Of a stretch of 64,000 nucleotides of DNA, positions 36,903 through 45,897 are shown in pieces. The notes beneath the pieces are model-generated. The model did no database searches, had not been told where the DNA came from, and worked only from the letters and a program-made list of their open reading frames with translations. The translations under genes were made by a program, and so were the position numbers. Each line of letters starts with the position of its first letter. The first letter of the stretch is position 1. Source of the DNA: Cryptoclostridium sp964637365 (GTDB taxonomy: Bacteria; Bacillota; Dehalobacteriia; UBA7702). Location: positions 1 through 64,000 of the forward strand of contig CAZWWH010000003.1 of NCBI GenBank assembly GCA_964637365.1, read 5' to 3'.

Positions 36903-36992
36903 GGAGGGGTGTCCGAGTGGTTTAAGGAGGCGGTCTTGAAAACCGTTGAACCTTTGCGGGTTCCGTGGGTTCGAATCCCACCCTCTCCGCCA
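36903..36992 (+). tRNA. tRNA-Ser (UGA)
   Basis: Seven-base acceptor GGAGGGG pairs with CCTCTCC. The anticodon loop is CTTGAAA with anticodon TGA. It has a long variable arm as expected for serine, TTCGAATCC in the T arm, and an encoded CCA. Confidence 0.96.
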
Positions 36993-37021
36993 TTGAACCC
37001 AGCCGATCCAAAACAAGATTT

Positions 37022-37116
37022 GGAGAGTTGGCCGAGTCGGTCGAAGGCGCTCGCCTGCTAAGCGAGTATACGGGCTAAAACCTGTATCGAGGGTTCGAAT
37101 CCCTTGCTCTCCGCCA
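37022..37116 (+). tRNA. tRNA-Ser (GCU)
   Basis: Acceptor GGAGAGT pairs with GCTCTCC. The anticodon loop is CTGCTAA, anticodon GCT. A long variable arm (TATACGGG...CCTGTATC), TTCGAATCC and an encoded CCA are present. Confidence 0.96.
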
Positions 37117-37121
37117 TATGC

Positions 37122-37198
37122 GTGCCCGTAGCTCAGCTGGATAGAGTGTTTGACTACGAATCAAAAGGCCACAGGTTCGAATCCTGTCGGGCACGCCA
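37122..37198 (+). tRNA. tRNA-Arg (ACG)
   Basis: Acceptor GTGCCCG pairs with CGGGCAC. The anticodon loop is CTACGAA, anticodon ACG. TTCGAATCC is in the T arm and CCA is encoded. Confidence 0.96.
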
Positions 37199-37214
37199 AT
37201 TTTTTATCCGAAAT

Positions 37215-37290
37215 GCGCCCGTAGCTCAGTGGATAGAGCATCGGTTTCCTAAACCGCAGGTCGGACGTTCGAGTCGTCTCGGGCGCGCCA
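37215..37290 (+). tRNA. tRNA-Arg (CCU)
   Basis: Acceptor GCGCCCG pairs with CGGGCGC. The anticodon loop is TTCCTAA, anticodon CCT. TTCGAGTC is in the T arm and CCA is encoded. Confidence 0.95.
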
Positions 37291-37324
37291 CCATATTCCC
37301 AGCTACAACGCAATATGAAAAAAT

Positions 37325-37353
37325 AAAGCAGACCTCAAAGGTCTGCTTTTTTG
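37325..37353 (+). terminator. Terminator of the tRNA cluster
   Basis: Stem AAAGCAGACC/GGTCTGCTTT with a five-base loop, followed by a T run. Confidence 0.85.
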
Positions 37354-37356
37354 ATG

Positions 37357-37590
37357 CTATGGGGATGATTGGTACAAAAAAGCAGACAAATGCCCCATAT
37401 TACCCAATTTGTCCACAGGCACATCGCTTTGCTCTTCAATTTTTCTCTCTTTGAAAAAGAAAAGAATAAGAAAACCAGCCAGTAAAGTGATACCAGAATA
37501 CGCAAGAATGGCCCCGCGAATTCCCCGCTGAGATAGTTGAAAAGTGTAAGAATAGCCATTCCCTAAATCATAAGAAGCAAGCCACGTCCA
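37357..37590 (-). pseudogene. C-terminal fragment of an MFS transporter
   Basis: On the minus strand an open frame reads LSQRGIRGAILAYSGITLL, then AGFLILFFFKERK, a final membrane helix of a major-facilitator protein, and then a hydrophilic tail to a TAG at 37357. The N-terminal ten or so helices are missing. The upstream end abuts a phage-derived segment. Confidence 0.55.
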
Positions 37591-37808
37591 CCTTAATCAA
37601 TACTCGTTTTGGTTTCACCGGAAAAGCACTGGAAAAATCAACAACTCAATTTATGCGATCTGCTGAAGCTACTGGTATGGACGCTACTGAGTCTGTTGGA
37701 CTTGCGTCGAGGGCTATGGAGGATGCAGGCATTGAGGCTGATGAATACAGCCGTGTCCTTGATATGGCTGCCAAAACCTCTCAAGTTTCTGGCATTGCAC
37801 AAGATACA
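37590..37808 (+). pseudogene. Phage tail tape-measure protein fragment
   Basis: About 73 codons read TRFGFTGKALEKSTTQFMRS and then ATESVGLASRAMEDAGIEAD, typical of the N-terminal part of tail tape-measure proteins. There is no start and no continuation, and no other phage gene lies nearby. It lies 300 bp past tRNA-Arg(CCU), a frequent integration site. Confidence 0.6.
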
Positions 37809-37811
37809 CCA

Positions 37812-37873
37812 TTCCTGAGTTCCAGAGCCATACTGGGCATCAGATCGGCGCCAATAATTCCCAACGATTTCAT
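37812..37873 (-). pseudogene. Truncated gene start, function unknown
   Basis: A good ribosome binding site, AAGGAGAG, precedes an ATG at 37873. The frame encodes MKSLGIIGADLMPSMALELR and then enters the phage fragment. It looks like the 5' end of a gene cut by the inserted segment. Too short to identify. Confidence 0.35.
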
Positions 37874-37946
37874 ATCAGCGCTCTCCTTATTTAGATTACT
37901 TTATAACGGTGCTTCTTGTAACTATTAGAATATTCCCTTGTTCCGG

Positions 37947-39506
37947 TTATGACCGAAGCTTCCGATTCTTTTTCCGCTCTTCCATTTTACGGACGACACT
38001 GGGGTAAGAGGAAAGATCCGTATGGGGAAAGAACCCGGCAGCGCTCATTTTTGAGATGAAATCCGGGAACTGTGCAAATTCCAGATAATAAATGCTTTCG
38101 CAAATATGATCGATTTGCTCCAGCCTCGACCGGTCCGTTAACAGAGCCAAGGCTCCCTTAAGGGAACCGTTGCCGATGGTCTGAAATTTTTCTCTGGGAA
38201 CATCGGGATACATCCCGATGGTGATGGCGGACTCCAAATTGATGTGCTCCCCGAACCCACCGACCGTATAAATGACATCAATATCGTCGGGACGCACCTC
38301 TGTGGCCTCCAGCAAACAGGCCACCATGGTGTTGGCCGCAGCTTTGGTATCACGGAAGGCCAAAATGTCGCCTTCCGTAAAATACAGATCCTCCCCTGCG
38401 GCGGTTTCCTCCGCGTAAGCGTAAATAATGGCGGGCGCCCCGTCTTTTTCCACAATGCGCGGGGAGGCCTCGGGAATCAATTTCCCCTGCTTGTCCATAT
38501 AGCCGTTTAAAAGCATTTCCGCCAGTAAATCCACGATTCCGGAGCCACAGATGCCAATGGCGGGCTTATCCTCAATGGTAGAATAGGTAAAGCAGTCGCC
38601 GTCAATGGCTACGCGGGAAACGGCACCGGGCTTGGCACGGCTGCCAAACTTGCTGATTCCCCCTTCCAAAGCGGGTCCTGCGGCGCCGGCGCCGGCGAAA
38701 AGAAAGTCCTTGTTGCCGATGACCATTTCACCGTTGGTACCGATATCCATATAAAGGCCCAATCGGTCACTGTCCACCATATCCACCGTAAGGAGGCCGC
38801 TGATAATATCGCCGCCGAGGTAGTTAGCGATGGAAGGAATACAGTACACCATTCCGCGGAAGTCAAGGCCCAATTCACTGCCATGGAGGAAGCCAATATC
38901 GTTGAAGGTCGGGGCAAAAGGGGTCATAAAAACGCAAAAGGCGTCAACGCCCATGAGAAGGTGAATCATGGTGGTATTGCCGCCCACCACCATCAGGGAG
39001 GCATTGCAAGGGTCCATACCGGACAGGGCTTCCATTTGGACAAGCAGACATTGAAACGCTTCCACCACGCAGCGCTGTAGCTCTTTCAGATGGGCCTCAT
39101 CATCTTTACCGTAAAAAATACGGCTCAAGATTTCCTCCCCATAGGCAATTTGAGGATTGGCAGCGCCATCGGCAGCCAAAACCTCTCCGCTGTTCAGGTC
39201 CACCAGCTCCATGGCAATCATAGTGCTGCCCAAGTCCACGGCAAGGCCGTAATGGGAGGCGGAGGTATCGCCGGACTCCAGAGCCGTGATTTCCCAACGT
39301 TTTCCTGTCCAAACCAAGGTGACGGTGAGCTTCCAATTTTGTTCCCGAAAGGCTCGATAATCTCTGCGCAACACTGTATAGGAAAGCTCCGTCTCCCCAA
39401 CCAAAGGAATCAAAGCGCGGAGCAGGCGCTCTTTATCGGCAGTCACGTCGCCGACTTGCGGCTCCGGCAATTCGATATAGATCTTTTTACTCAAAGGATT
39501 CATCAT
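37947..39506 (-). CDS. Corrinoid activation/regeneration protein (RACo-like, DUF4445) lacking an Fe-S domain
   Basis: 519 residues with the ASKHA ATPase core of corrinoid reactivases: YGLAVDLGSTMIAMEL (about 85-100), VVGGNTTMIHLLMG, YMDIGTNGEMVIG and GICGSGIVDLLAEM. Such proteins use ATP to drive reduction of Co(II) corrinoid to Co(I). Characterised members carry an N-terminal 2Fe-2S (RACo) or C-terminal 4Fe-4S (RamA) domain; I find no Cys cluster at either end here, so a separate electron donor would be needed. It ends the methyltransferase gene group. Confidence 0.85.
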   Translation of the reverse strand: MMNPLSKKIYIELPEPQVGDVTADKERLLRALIPLVGETELSYTVLRRDYRAFREQNWKLTVTLVWTGKRWEITALESGDTSASHYGLAVDLGSTMIAMELVDLNSGEVLAADGAANPQIAYGEEILSRIFYGKDDEAHLKELQRCVVEAFQCLLVQMEALSGMDPCNASLMVVGGNTTMIHLLMGVDAFCVFMTPFAPTFNDIGFLHGSELGLDFRGMVYCIPSIANYLGGDIISGLLTVDMVDSDRLGLYMDIGTNGEMVIGNKDFLFAGAGAAGPALEGGISKFGSRAKPGAVSRVAIDGDCFTYSTIEDKPAIGICGSGIVDLLAEMLLNGYMDKQGKLIPEASPRIVEKDGAPAIIYAYAEETAAGEDLYFTEGDILAFRDTKAAANTMVACLLEATEVRPDDIDVIYTVGGFGEHINLESAITIGMYPDVPREKFQTIGNGSLKGALALLTDRSRLEQIDHICESIYYLEFAQFPDFISKMSAAGFFPHTDLSSYPSVVRKMEERKKNRKLRS

Positions 39507-39587
39507 TCATTCTCCATTCTTCGGGATTTCCTTTATTAAAACTTCGATACATTCCATCAAATCCCTTTAGAAAATTTTACTGACGAC

Positions 39588-39615
39588 AAAATCTCCCGTC
39601 GTAAGACGGGAGATC
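39588..39615 (-). terminator. Terminator after the APC permease
   Basis: Minus-strand stem ATCTCCCGTC/GACGGGAGAT with a four-base loop, followed by TTTTGTC. The preceding spacer (39618-39798) holds no supported gene. Confidence 0.7.
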
Positions 39616-39798
39616 GCAGATTGTCGTAAAACCCAGTTTTTCGGCAAGATGATAGCCTGTTAAGAAAGGCTTAGAATCAGTAAAACTTCCTGAGCCGCGG
39701 ACACGCCGTTACCCAAATGTACATAAGTGGTCGCATGCTCAGGAATTTTGCTGATGATCAGGCTTTATCGGCGGGAGATCGTTCCATAAGATAAGATA

Positions 39799-41160
39799 CT
39801 ATTGAGAAGAATGGCGAATGAAATACTCGCCAAGAAGCAGCACCAAAGATGTGCCCAAAAACAAACCAAGGCAGGCAGTGATATCCAACGGTTTTCCCGG
39901 CGTGAAAAGGATCACAGCAATAGTCAGAATCAAAACAAGCTGCTCCACACGGGCGAAAACAGTCCCTACCATAGAGGGGCCAAACATATGATAAGCCCCT
40001 TTGACACGGCCCTTTTCCCTCTTCAATTTCAAATATGCCTGAAAGTTAATGATATAAGGTATGAGGAAAATAATATTGGTAAAGGAAAACAGCGTCCAAA
40101 ATAGTTCCATTGCGCTGCGGGCCACTAGGCCGTAAGCAATGGCAATGATTGTCCCCACGGTTCCCGTAATAAGCAAAGCGCCCATGGGAACCTGGTTGGC
40201 GGTGTGCATTTTGCCAAAGACCTTGGGCAGCTCACCGTCTTTGGCCGCTACAGCGGCCATACGTCCGGCGCCGGAGATCCAGGTCACTGCCTGGGCGAAA
40301 AGGACCAAAAGAAAAATCAAGCCTATGATGAAAACCACTGTTTTGGTCAAGGTTGGCGACAATGGCGCTAAAAGAAAGCAGTCCATTATGGCGTCTACGA
40401 TGGTCATACGGTCCAGAGGGACGACGATCAAAATAGCGAAAATCGTGACAACATACAAACCCGAGATAAAAAAAGTATTGGCAATGGTGGCTTTCGGCAC
40501 ATCTTTCCTGGGGTTCTTCATGCGATTGCCCATGGAGGACATGACCTCAAATCCCAGGTAATTGTAGACAAGAGCGGAGAGAAACAGAAAGCTTTCATCA
40601 AGCCGCGGAAGAAACGACGCAAGGGAAAGGTCATTGGCCGGGGCATTGCCCTTTCGCAGATAATATAGAGCCATGAAACACATCGCAGCTACAATCAAAA
40701 TTTTACAGGCAGCGGAAAGATTGGAAAGCCGAGTCGCTGAGCGCAAGGGCCGCAAACCGAAAAGGACGACGCACCAAATGCAGGCAACCGCCATAATAAG
40801 CTGAAATAAAAAGCCTACATCACCTAGGAAAATCTGGCAAAAAACATTTACCATAAAAATACAGGTAGAAGGAATCCAAATGGCGTTGTTGACCCAATAG
40901 AGCCAGGACATCCTAGCGCCCCAGCGGGGACCGTAGGCCATTTTCACCCAAGCGTACATTCCACCCTCTGCGGGATAGGAGGAGCCCATTTCCGCCATAA
41001 TCAGACCCGAAGGAAAGAAAAAGGCCAGAGAAATGATGAGAGACCAAGTAATGGCGGAGGCGCCCATGGAAGCAACAGGTCCCACGGTGTCCAGAAAAAA
41101 CATTGTACAGATCATACCCAGGAATATGTCTTTTCGTCTAAGAATACAAGGATCATTCAT
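39799..41160 (-). CDS. APC-superfamily permease (first)
   Basis: 453 residues with 12 predicted membrane helices. The N-terminal APC region MFFLDTVGPVASMGASAITW and YPAEGGMYAWVKMAYGPRWG are characteristic. It is a paralogue of the next gene upstream. Its place beside mttB suggests uptake of a methylated amine or the exchange of a product, which is inference. It ends in TAG, one of only three intact genes in the window to do so. Confidence 0.85.
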   Translation of the reverse strand: MNDPCILRRKDIFLGMICTMFFLDTVGPVASMGASAITWSLIISLAFFFPSGLIMAEMGSSYPAEGGMYAWVKMAYGPRWGARMSWLYWVNNAIWIPSTCIFMVNVFCQIFLGDVGFLFQLIMAVACIWCVVLFGLRPLRSATRLSNLSAACKILIVAAMCFMALYYLRKGNAPANDLSLASFLPRLDESFLFLSALVYNYLGFEVMSSMGNRMKNPRKDVPKATIANTFFISGLYVVTIFAILIVVPLDRMTIVDAIMDCFLLAPLSPTLTKTVVFIIGLIFLLVLFAQAVTWISGAGRMAAVAAKDGELPKVFGKMHTANQVPMGALLITGTVGTIIAIAYGLVARSAMELFWTLFSFTNIIFLIPYIINFQAYLKLKREKGRVKGAYHMFGPSMVGTVFARVEQLVLILTIAVILFTPGKPLDITACLGLFLGTSLVLLLGEYFIRHSSQ

Positions 41161-41194
41161 GGGGACGCCTCCTCTCTGATGAGACTATGACACG

Positions 41195-42604
41195 TTACTT
41201 TTGCAATTTCTTTTTACGGTTCAGATTAAAGATTTCTCCAAGCCCAAGACCGATTAGGAAGCCGATACCCAGGGCGATACCGGTGACCCAATCAATGGGT
41301 TGACCCGGCACCCAGAAGAAGAGCACCATGGTGAAGATAATTATAATTTGACAGAAACGGCCTGCCAGAATACCAAACCCATCGGAACCGGGGAAGCGGT
41401 AGCCTCGTTGCGTTGCTTTGTCATTTTTTCTCAGCTTGATAAAAGCGGAGCAACAGAAAATAAAAGGAATCAAGAAAATCAAGCTAGTAAAGGAGAACAG
41501 GGTCCAAAAAAGGTCGCTGGCTGTGCCTCCGACGAAAGAGGCCAGCAAACCGTAAACGATAATCAGCGTGGTGCTGACAATACCAATGATCACAGAGCTG
41601 CCGAGAGGCGCTCCTTTTTTAGTGGTTTTGCCAAACACCTTAGGCAGTTCATTGCTTTCGGCGGACTCAATTGCCATATATCCCGCCGCCTGGAGCCAAG
41701 CAGGGCCTTGGGATACCAGGGTATAAAGGAAAATAAGGCCTACGATCACATAGAGAGCCGTGCCGAGGCCGCCGTCAAAGGTCAGAATAAAGCAATTCAG
41801 GATACCATTGATGATGTCGATTTCCTCCGCCGGGGTGATGACGCACATGGCAAAAGTAAAAAGAATGTAGATGCCGATAATCAAAACGAGGCTCAGAACA
41901 ATCATGCGGGGCAAATCCTTGGCAGGATTTTTGATATTGCTGCCGCCGATGGCGCTGATGGCGTCGAAGCCCATGACATTGTAGATCAAGGCAGGGAAAA
42001 AGGCAAAGGCCGCGCCGATGGTGGGCTGAAAGGCTGCGGCGGAAAATTTCGTAGCGGTTTGGCCGCCATTTTTCACGAAATAAATGATGGCGCAAATTAC
42101 CAGACAACCGACGATGGTAAGTTTGGCGACACCGCCTAAATTACGCATTTTGGTAGATTCGTTTTGGGGTTGAGACGCCAGAAGTACATAGAGCCAAACG
42201 AGCACACAGGACAGAGCCAAATAGATGAAAAAAGAGATTTCCAAACCAAACAGAAGGTTCAGCATCTGGCTGACAACGTCCATCACGAAAATCGTGGCGG
42301 AGGCAACCCAAACAGCGTTGTTCAGCCAATAATACCAGGCGGTTCTGGCTGCATAGTCGGCTCCCAGGGAGATCTTGACCCAATGGTAAAGCCCCCCATC
42401 CGAGGGATAGGTGGAGCTCAGCTCCGCAGTCATTAACGCCATGGGCAAAAAGAAAATAACGCCTAAGATTAAATACCATGTAATGGAGCTAATTCCCATT
42501 GCCGAAGAGGCGATGCCGGAATCCAGAAAGAGCATGAGAACGATAATCCCCAAAAACAAGTCAATGGCGCTTAGTTTTTTAGGCTGGGAGGTAGTTGTTG
42601 TCAT
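41195..42604 (-). CDS. APC-superfamily permease (second)
   Basis: About 469 residues with 12 predicted helices (LFLGIIVLMLFLDSGIASSA; YPSDGGLYHWVKISLGADY). I start at the ATG after GGAGTGTTTGCA rather than the GTG three codons earlier. It follows mttB by about 70 bases. The substrate is unknown; location suggests a quaternary or tertiary amine. Confidence 0.85.
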   Translation of the reverse strand: MTTTTSQPKKLSAIDLFLGIIVLMLFLDSGIASSAMGISSITWYLILGVIFFLPMALMTAELSSTYPSDGGLYHWVKISLGADYAARTAWYYWLNNAVWVASATIFVMDVVSQMLNLLFGLEISFFIYLALSCVLVWLYVLLASQPQNESTKMRNLGGVAKLTIVGCLVICAIIYFVKNGGQTATKFSAAAFQPTIGAAFAFFPALIYNVMGFDAISAIGGSNIKNPAKDLPRMIVLSLVLIIGIYILFTFAMCVITPAEEIDIINGILNCFILTFDGGLGTALYVIVGLIFLYTLVSQGPAWLQAAGYMAIESAESNELPKVFGKTTKKGAPLGSSVIIGIVSTTLIIVYGLLASFVGGTASDLFWTLFSFTSLIFLIPFIFCCSAFIKLRKNDKATQRGYRFPGSDGFGILAGRFCQIIIIFTMVLFFWVPGQPIDWVTGIALGIGFLIGLGLGEIFNLNRKKKLQK

Positions 42605-42673
42605 TGCAAACACTCCTTTTTATGAGATTAGAAGTCTCTCCGGGCGGTGTTGCCGCCCGGAGGTATGTTCTTG

Positions 42674-44149
42674 TTAAGAAATAATACCAAGATCACGTTC
42701 TTCTTTTTCAATGATTTCCCGAATGGTGCCAGCGGCGTATTCAGAAAGAGGCGCGGGATTATGGGTTTCCAAAATGCGGCGGGCTTCCTCATCGCAGCGG
42801 GTCTTAATGTCCACAGAGCCCTCCAGCACCCAATTTTCCATCATGTTGCGGTCGATAAATTTGGGGGCGGACTGATAGCCTCTTGTTTTGGACACTGTGT
42901 TTGGTTCGGTAAGGTGGTTGCCGCCAGGACCAACACGGAGAACAGAGTCAACATCGAGCGTCTCGTCATTCACAGGGATGCCCTGAAGCGTGTAACGAAT
43001 CATGCCGGCAAATTCGTCGTCCATGACCATCTGGCCATAGCCTAAGGTAATGCCAGATTCCAACATTCCCAGCCCGTAAATGAGATTGGCGCCTGCCAAT
43101 GCTGGTAAGAGAGCTGTCAATGTTTTTTCGTGGCCCGCTTGGATATCAGGTAATTTGCTATCTGCCTATGAACCCGCTACAAAGCTGGGAATTTGGTAGA
43201 ATTGGGCCATTTTGGCCACGGCGGCGCTGATCATTCCCAGTTCGGGACAACCAACAGTAGCAATCGCACGGCGGAGATCCATAGCAGTGGTGGAACTGCC
43301 GTAGGTGCAAGGGTTACCGGGATTTACGAGCTGAATCATTACGATGTAGGAAAGAATTTCCGCATTGTGTACAGTGAGAGTACCCGCTAAAGTAACAGGG
43401 GTGGACCCGCCGGCCATAGCCATAGACAGAGGGTTGCAGGGAAGACCAACCGATGCGTATTCGATCAACTGTTCAGTATTTCCTTCGGGAAGAGTAAGAG
43501 GACTTACCGGGCAGCCACCGCCGGAAATAATAGGACGGTCTTTCAATTTGTCTTTGCCTCCAACGATGGCGGCTGCCATTTCAATGGCCAATTTTGCCTG
43601 ATGGGCACTATCAGCCCCCTGGCTCTGATGCTTGGTGGTATTAGAAAGAGTTGCTTCCGTATTATGAAGCATAGCAACTCTTTCGTCTTTGTCACTGGCA
43701 TATAAAGTATCTTCGATCACATCAATGTTGGGAAGAACATCGACGAGACGGGCAACATCAGCAATATCTTGTTTTACTGAAGGACGTCGTTCTCCGGTAT
43801 AAGGGTCAATAACCATGATCCCCTGACCAAAAGTGAGAAAATTGACGCGACCGCTTTCCAAAACAACATCATTTTTGGGGTCGCGGCCAGCCATAAGAAC
43901 TCTGGGCGGAGCTTTCCGTACGGAATCTTCAACAAGCCATGCGGGAATTCTTACGATTTTCTTTTCATGGTCCACACGGCAGCCACCGGCTTCAAAAATC
44001 TCAATGGCCCGTTCACTCTCGCAGAAGACGCCAGTGGTTTCCAGTAACTCTAACGTCGCCAGATGGATGCGTTTACACTCTTCTTCCGAGAAAACATTGA
44101 GACTGAAGCCGGAAAAAAGGCCTCGTCCACAAGGAATATTTCTTCTCAT
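42674..44149 (-). CDS. mttB: Trimethylamine methyltransferase MttB with in-frame amber (pyrrolysine) codon
   Basis: The 491-codon frame is interrupted only by TAG at 43166-43168 (codon 328). The flanks read FYQIPSFVAGS-TAG-ADSKLPDIQAGHEKT, the exact place of pyrrolysine in MttB proteins. The sequence continues in frame with LLPALAGANLIYGLGMLESG to a TAA at 42674. MttB moves a methyl group from trimethylamine to a cognate corrinoid protein. Annotation pipelines will split it at 43166 and 43120. No mttC, pylT or pylSBCD is in the window. It lies downstream of a homologue and a sigma-54 promoter. Confidence 0.93.
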
Positions 44150-44200
44150 AGGTTGAACCTTCCTTTCTTTTTGCCTCTTATTTTTAGTTGAGGTTTAAAA

Positions 44201-45622
44201 TCATTGATCCTTCAGCGTTGCTTCAGCTTTGGCTGCGATTTTATCCAATTCCGAAACAAGGGCGCTGTCAAAGTCCGGTGCGGTGTGGGTGGCCAAAATA
44301 TGATCCATTTTTTCCTTGGCTGCTTGGCGATGGTTTTCAAAGCCCTGAGCAAAGAGGAAGGAATTTTCCGCCTTATCCGTAAAGATATTTTCTTTGAAAT
44401 TCATGAAGGTATGTTCATGATCTAAGAAGTGACCTCTGGGCCCTTGTTCCTTAATGACATCCAAAGCCAGGGTATCATCGTTGATTTCAAAATTGCGGAA
44501 ATAGGCTTTGGCGTAGCGAAGAACTTCCAAGTCCAAAACCACATCAATGATAGAACTGCTGAGGCAGCTTTCTCTAGTTCCAATCCAGCAAGCCACATCC
44601 ACACGAGTCATCAGTTTCATGGCGCAGCGGAACACATTGCGTTCAAACCCTGCTTTGGTGGAAAAATCCTTGTATTCCACACTGCATCCCATAGCGGAAG
44701 GCATATTGTAAAAACGGGCCATATCGCAGTCAGCGGCGCTCAAAAGCACATATTCGCAGTTTTCGTAGTCAATGCCGCCGTCAAAGAGATTCGGAGCGCC
44801 TGCGTCGGAAGCATAGAAAACTCTGGCGTCTTCAGCAGCGCATTTTGCCACCATGTAGCAGGCCAGGTTTTCACTGTTGACCAACAATGTGGAGGCGGCG
44901 AAGGTAGCCGGGGATGTGGTGGTCATTTGAGGAAGGGACATGGGGATAATGGGAACCCCGGCCCGGGCCGATTCCACAATCGCATCGGCGATGCCATGTT
45001 CAATGGCCAAAGGAGTGGTAGGAGCAGAAAGCAGGGATAAGACAGGATTTTGTCGGAAAGCCTCGCTGCCGCCGGCAATGGCTTGGGCCATTTCGATTTG
45101 ATACTTCGCCAATTTCCCCGAAGCTGAGGAGCATTGAACGTGCTTGCCAATGTTGCGAAGGGCGATTTCCGTGGCCTTGAATTCCTGCAATTCACCGGCA
45201 TATTCCCCTGGCATCATCAAAGGCCAGAAGCAGTCCATTTCTGGAGAGGCGTCGGCCAGAATAGAGAGCTGACGTAAATCCTCTTCTGTTGCATAGCGGT
45301 TTTTACCTGTCTCTTCGTCGTAAATGTAAGGGACATACCCAGCGGTGGTGCTGAAGGGATGGGTTACTGAGGGAACTTGTTTACGGTAAGCTTCGGTATA
45401 AGCGCCGATGGGAAATTCATGGACGATGAGTTTCAGGAACTCCTCCGTCATTTCCTTGGGGAAGCGAACGTTTTCACCAATGACCTTGGCGCCTCTGGCG
45501 GCCAGCATATCACGGACTTTTTCGCTGCCGATAATGACGCCAACCTCCTCTAAAAGTTGAAGGGAGCATTGATGAATGCTTTCCTGTTCGTTTCTGTCCA
45601 TCATTGATAAAATTGAGCGCAT
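44201..45622 (-). CDS. MttB-family methyltransferase, non-pyrrolysine type
   Basis: 473 residues, uninterrupted. The MttB fold is clear (QCSLQLLEEVGVIIGSEKVRDML at the start, shortened; SLLSAPTTPLAIEHGIADAI). At the pyrrolysine position it has ARFYNMPSAMGCSVEYKDFS with no amber codon. Non-Pyl relatives demethylate quaternary amines such as glycine betaine, carnitine or proline betaine; the substrate here is unknown. It is first after the sigma-54 promoter. Confidence 0.9.
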   Translation of the reverse strand: MRSILSMMDRNEQESIHQCSLQLLEEVGVIIGSEKVRDMLAARGAKVIGENVRFPKEMTEEFLKLIVHEFPIGAYTEAYRKQVPSVTHPFSTTAGYVPYIYDEETGKNRYATEEDLRQLSILADASPEMDCFWPLMMPGEYAGELQEFKATEIALRNIGKHVQCSSASGKLAKYQIEMAQAIAGGSEAFRQNPVLSLLSAPTTPLAIEHGIADAIVESARAGVPIIPMSLPQMTTTSPATFAASTLLVNSENLACYMVAKCAAEDARVFYASDAGAPNLFDGGIDYENCEYVLLSAADCDMARFYNMPSAMGCSVEYKDFSTKAGFERNVFRCAMKLMTRVDVACWIGTRESCLSSSIIDVVLDLEVLRYAKAYFRNFEINDDTLALDVIKEQGPRGHFLDHEHTFMNFKENIFTDKAENSFLFAQGFENHRQAAKEKMDHILATHTAPDFDSALVSELDKIAAKAEATLKDQ

Positions 45623-45669
45623 AAGAAATACCTCCTGAATGATTCATTTTGTTTGTTGCCCATTCATAA

Positions 45670-45685
45670 TGCAAAGAAGGTGCCA
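45670..45685 (-). promoter_or_regulatory. Sigma-54 (-24/-12) promoter of the methyltransferase operon
   Basis: Minus-strand TGGCAC-CTTCT-TTGCA is a consensus match with the correct five-base spacing, about 50 bases before the start at 45622. A sigma-54 activator gene lies directly upstream. Confidence 0.88.
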
Positions 45686-45814
45686 AAAATCTAAAAAAAA
45701 TCCGTTTTTCACTGAAAATCAATGAAAAACGAATCCTATGCTGGTTTTTATGTTAAAAAATTTTTTATTCAGGTCATTGTTTTTTTGCCCAAACATACCA
45801 AAATCAAAAAAAGA

Positions 45815-45894
45815 CGCAAGCCAATTTGATACACTTATGATACATTATAGATTCTTAATAAATACACAATATGACAGAATGAGACAGAATGTCA
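45815..45894 (-). promoter_or_regulatory. Candidate upstream activating sequences
   Basis: TGACAgaatgagacagaaTGTCA (45872-45894, split by its 13-base centre) is an inverted repeat that also contains a direct GACAGAAT pair. A second direct repeat, TGATACA, occurs at about 45826 and 45837. Both are 140-225 bp upstream of the sigma-54 box, the usual enhancer distance. Confidence 0.45.
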
Positions 45895-45897
45895 CAG

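Noticed and set aside
36903..37290. A pylT gene within the tRNA cluster.
   Set aside because: The four anticodons are TGA, GCT, ACG and CCT. No CTA anticodon tRNA was found.
43120..43166. The mttB break as a simple nonsense mutation or sequencing error.
   Set aside because: The TAG falls exactly at the known pyrrolysine position, and both flanks are conserved in one frame, so decay is less likely.
44201..45622. Second MttB homologue as another pyrrolysine enzyme.
   Set aside because: The pyrrolysine position is occupied by sense codons (GCSVEYKDF) and the frame has no internal TAG.
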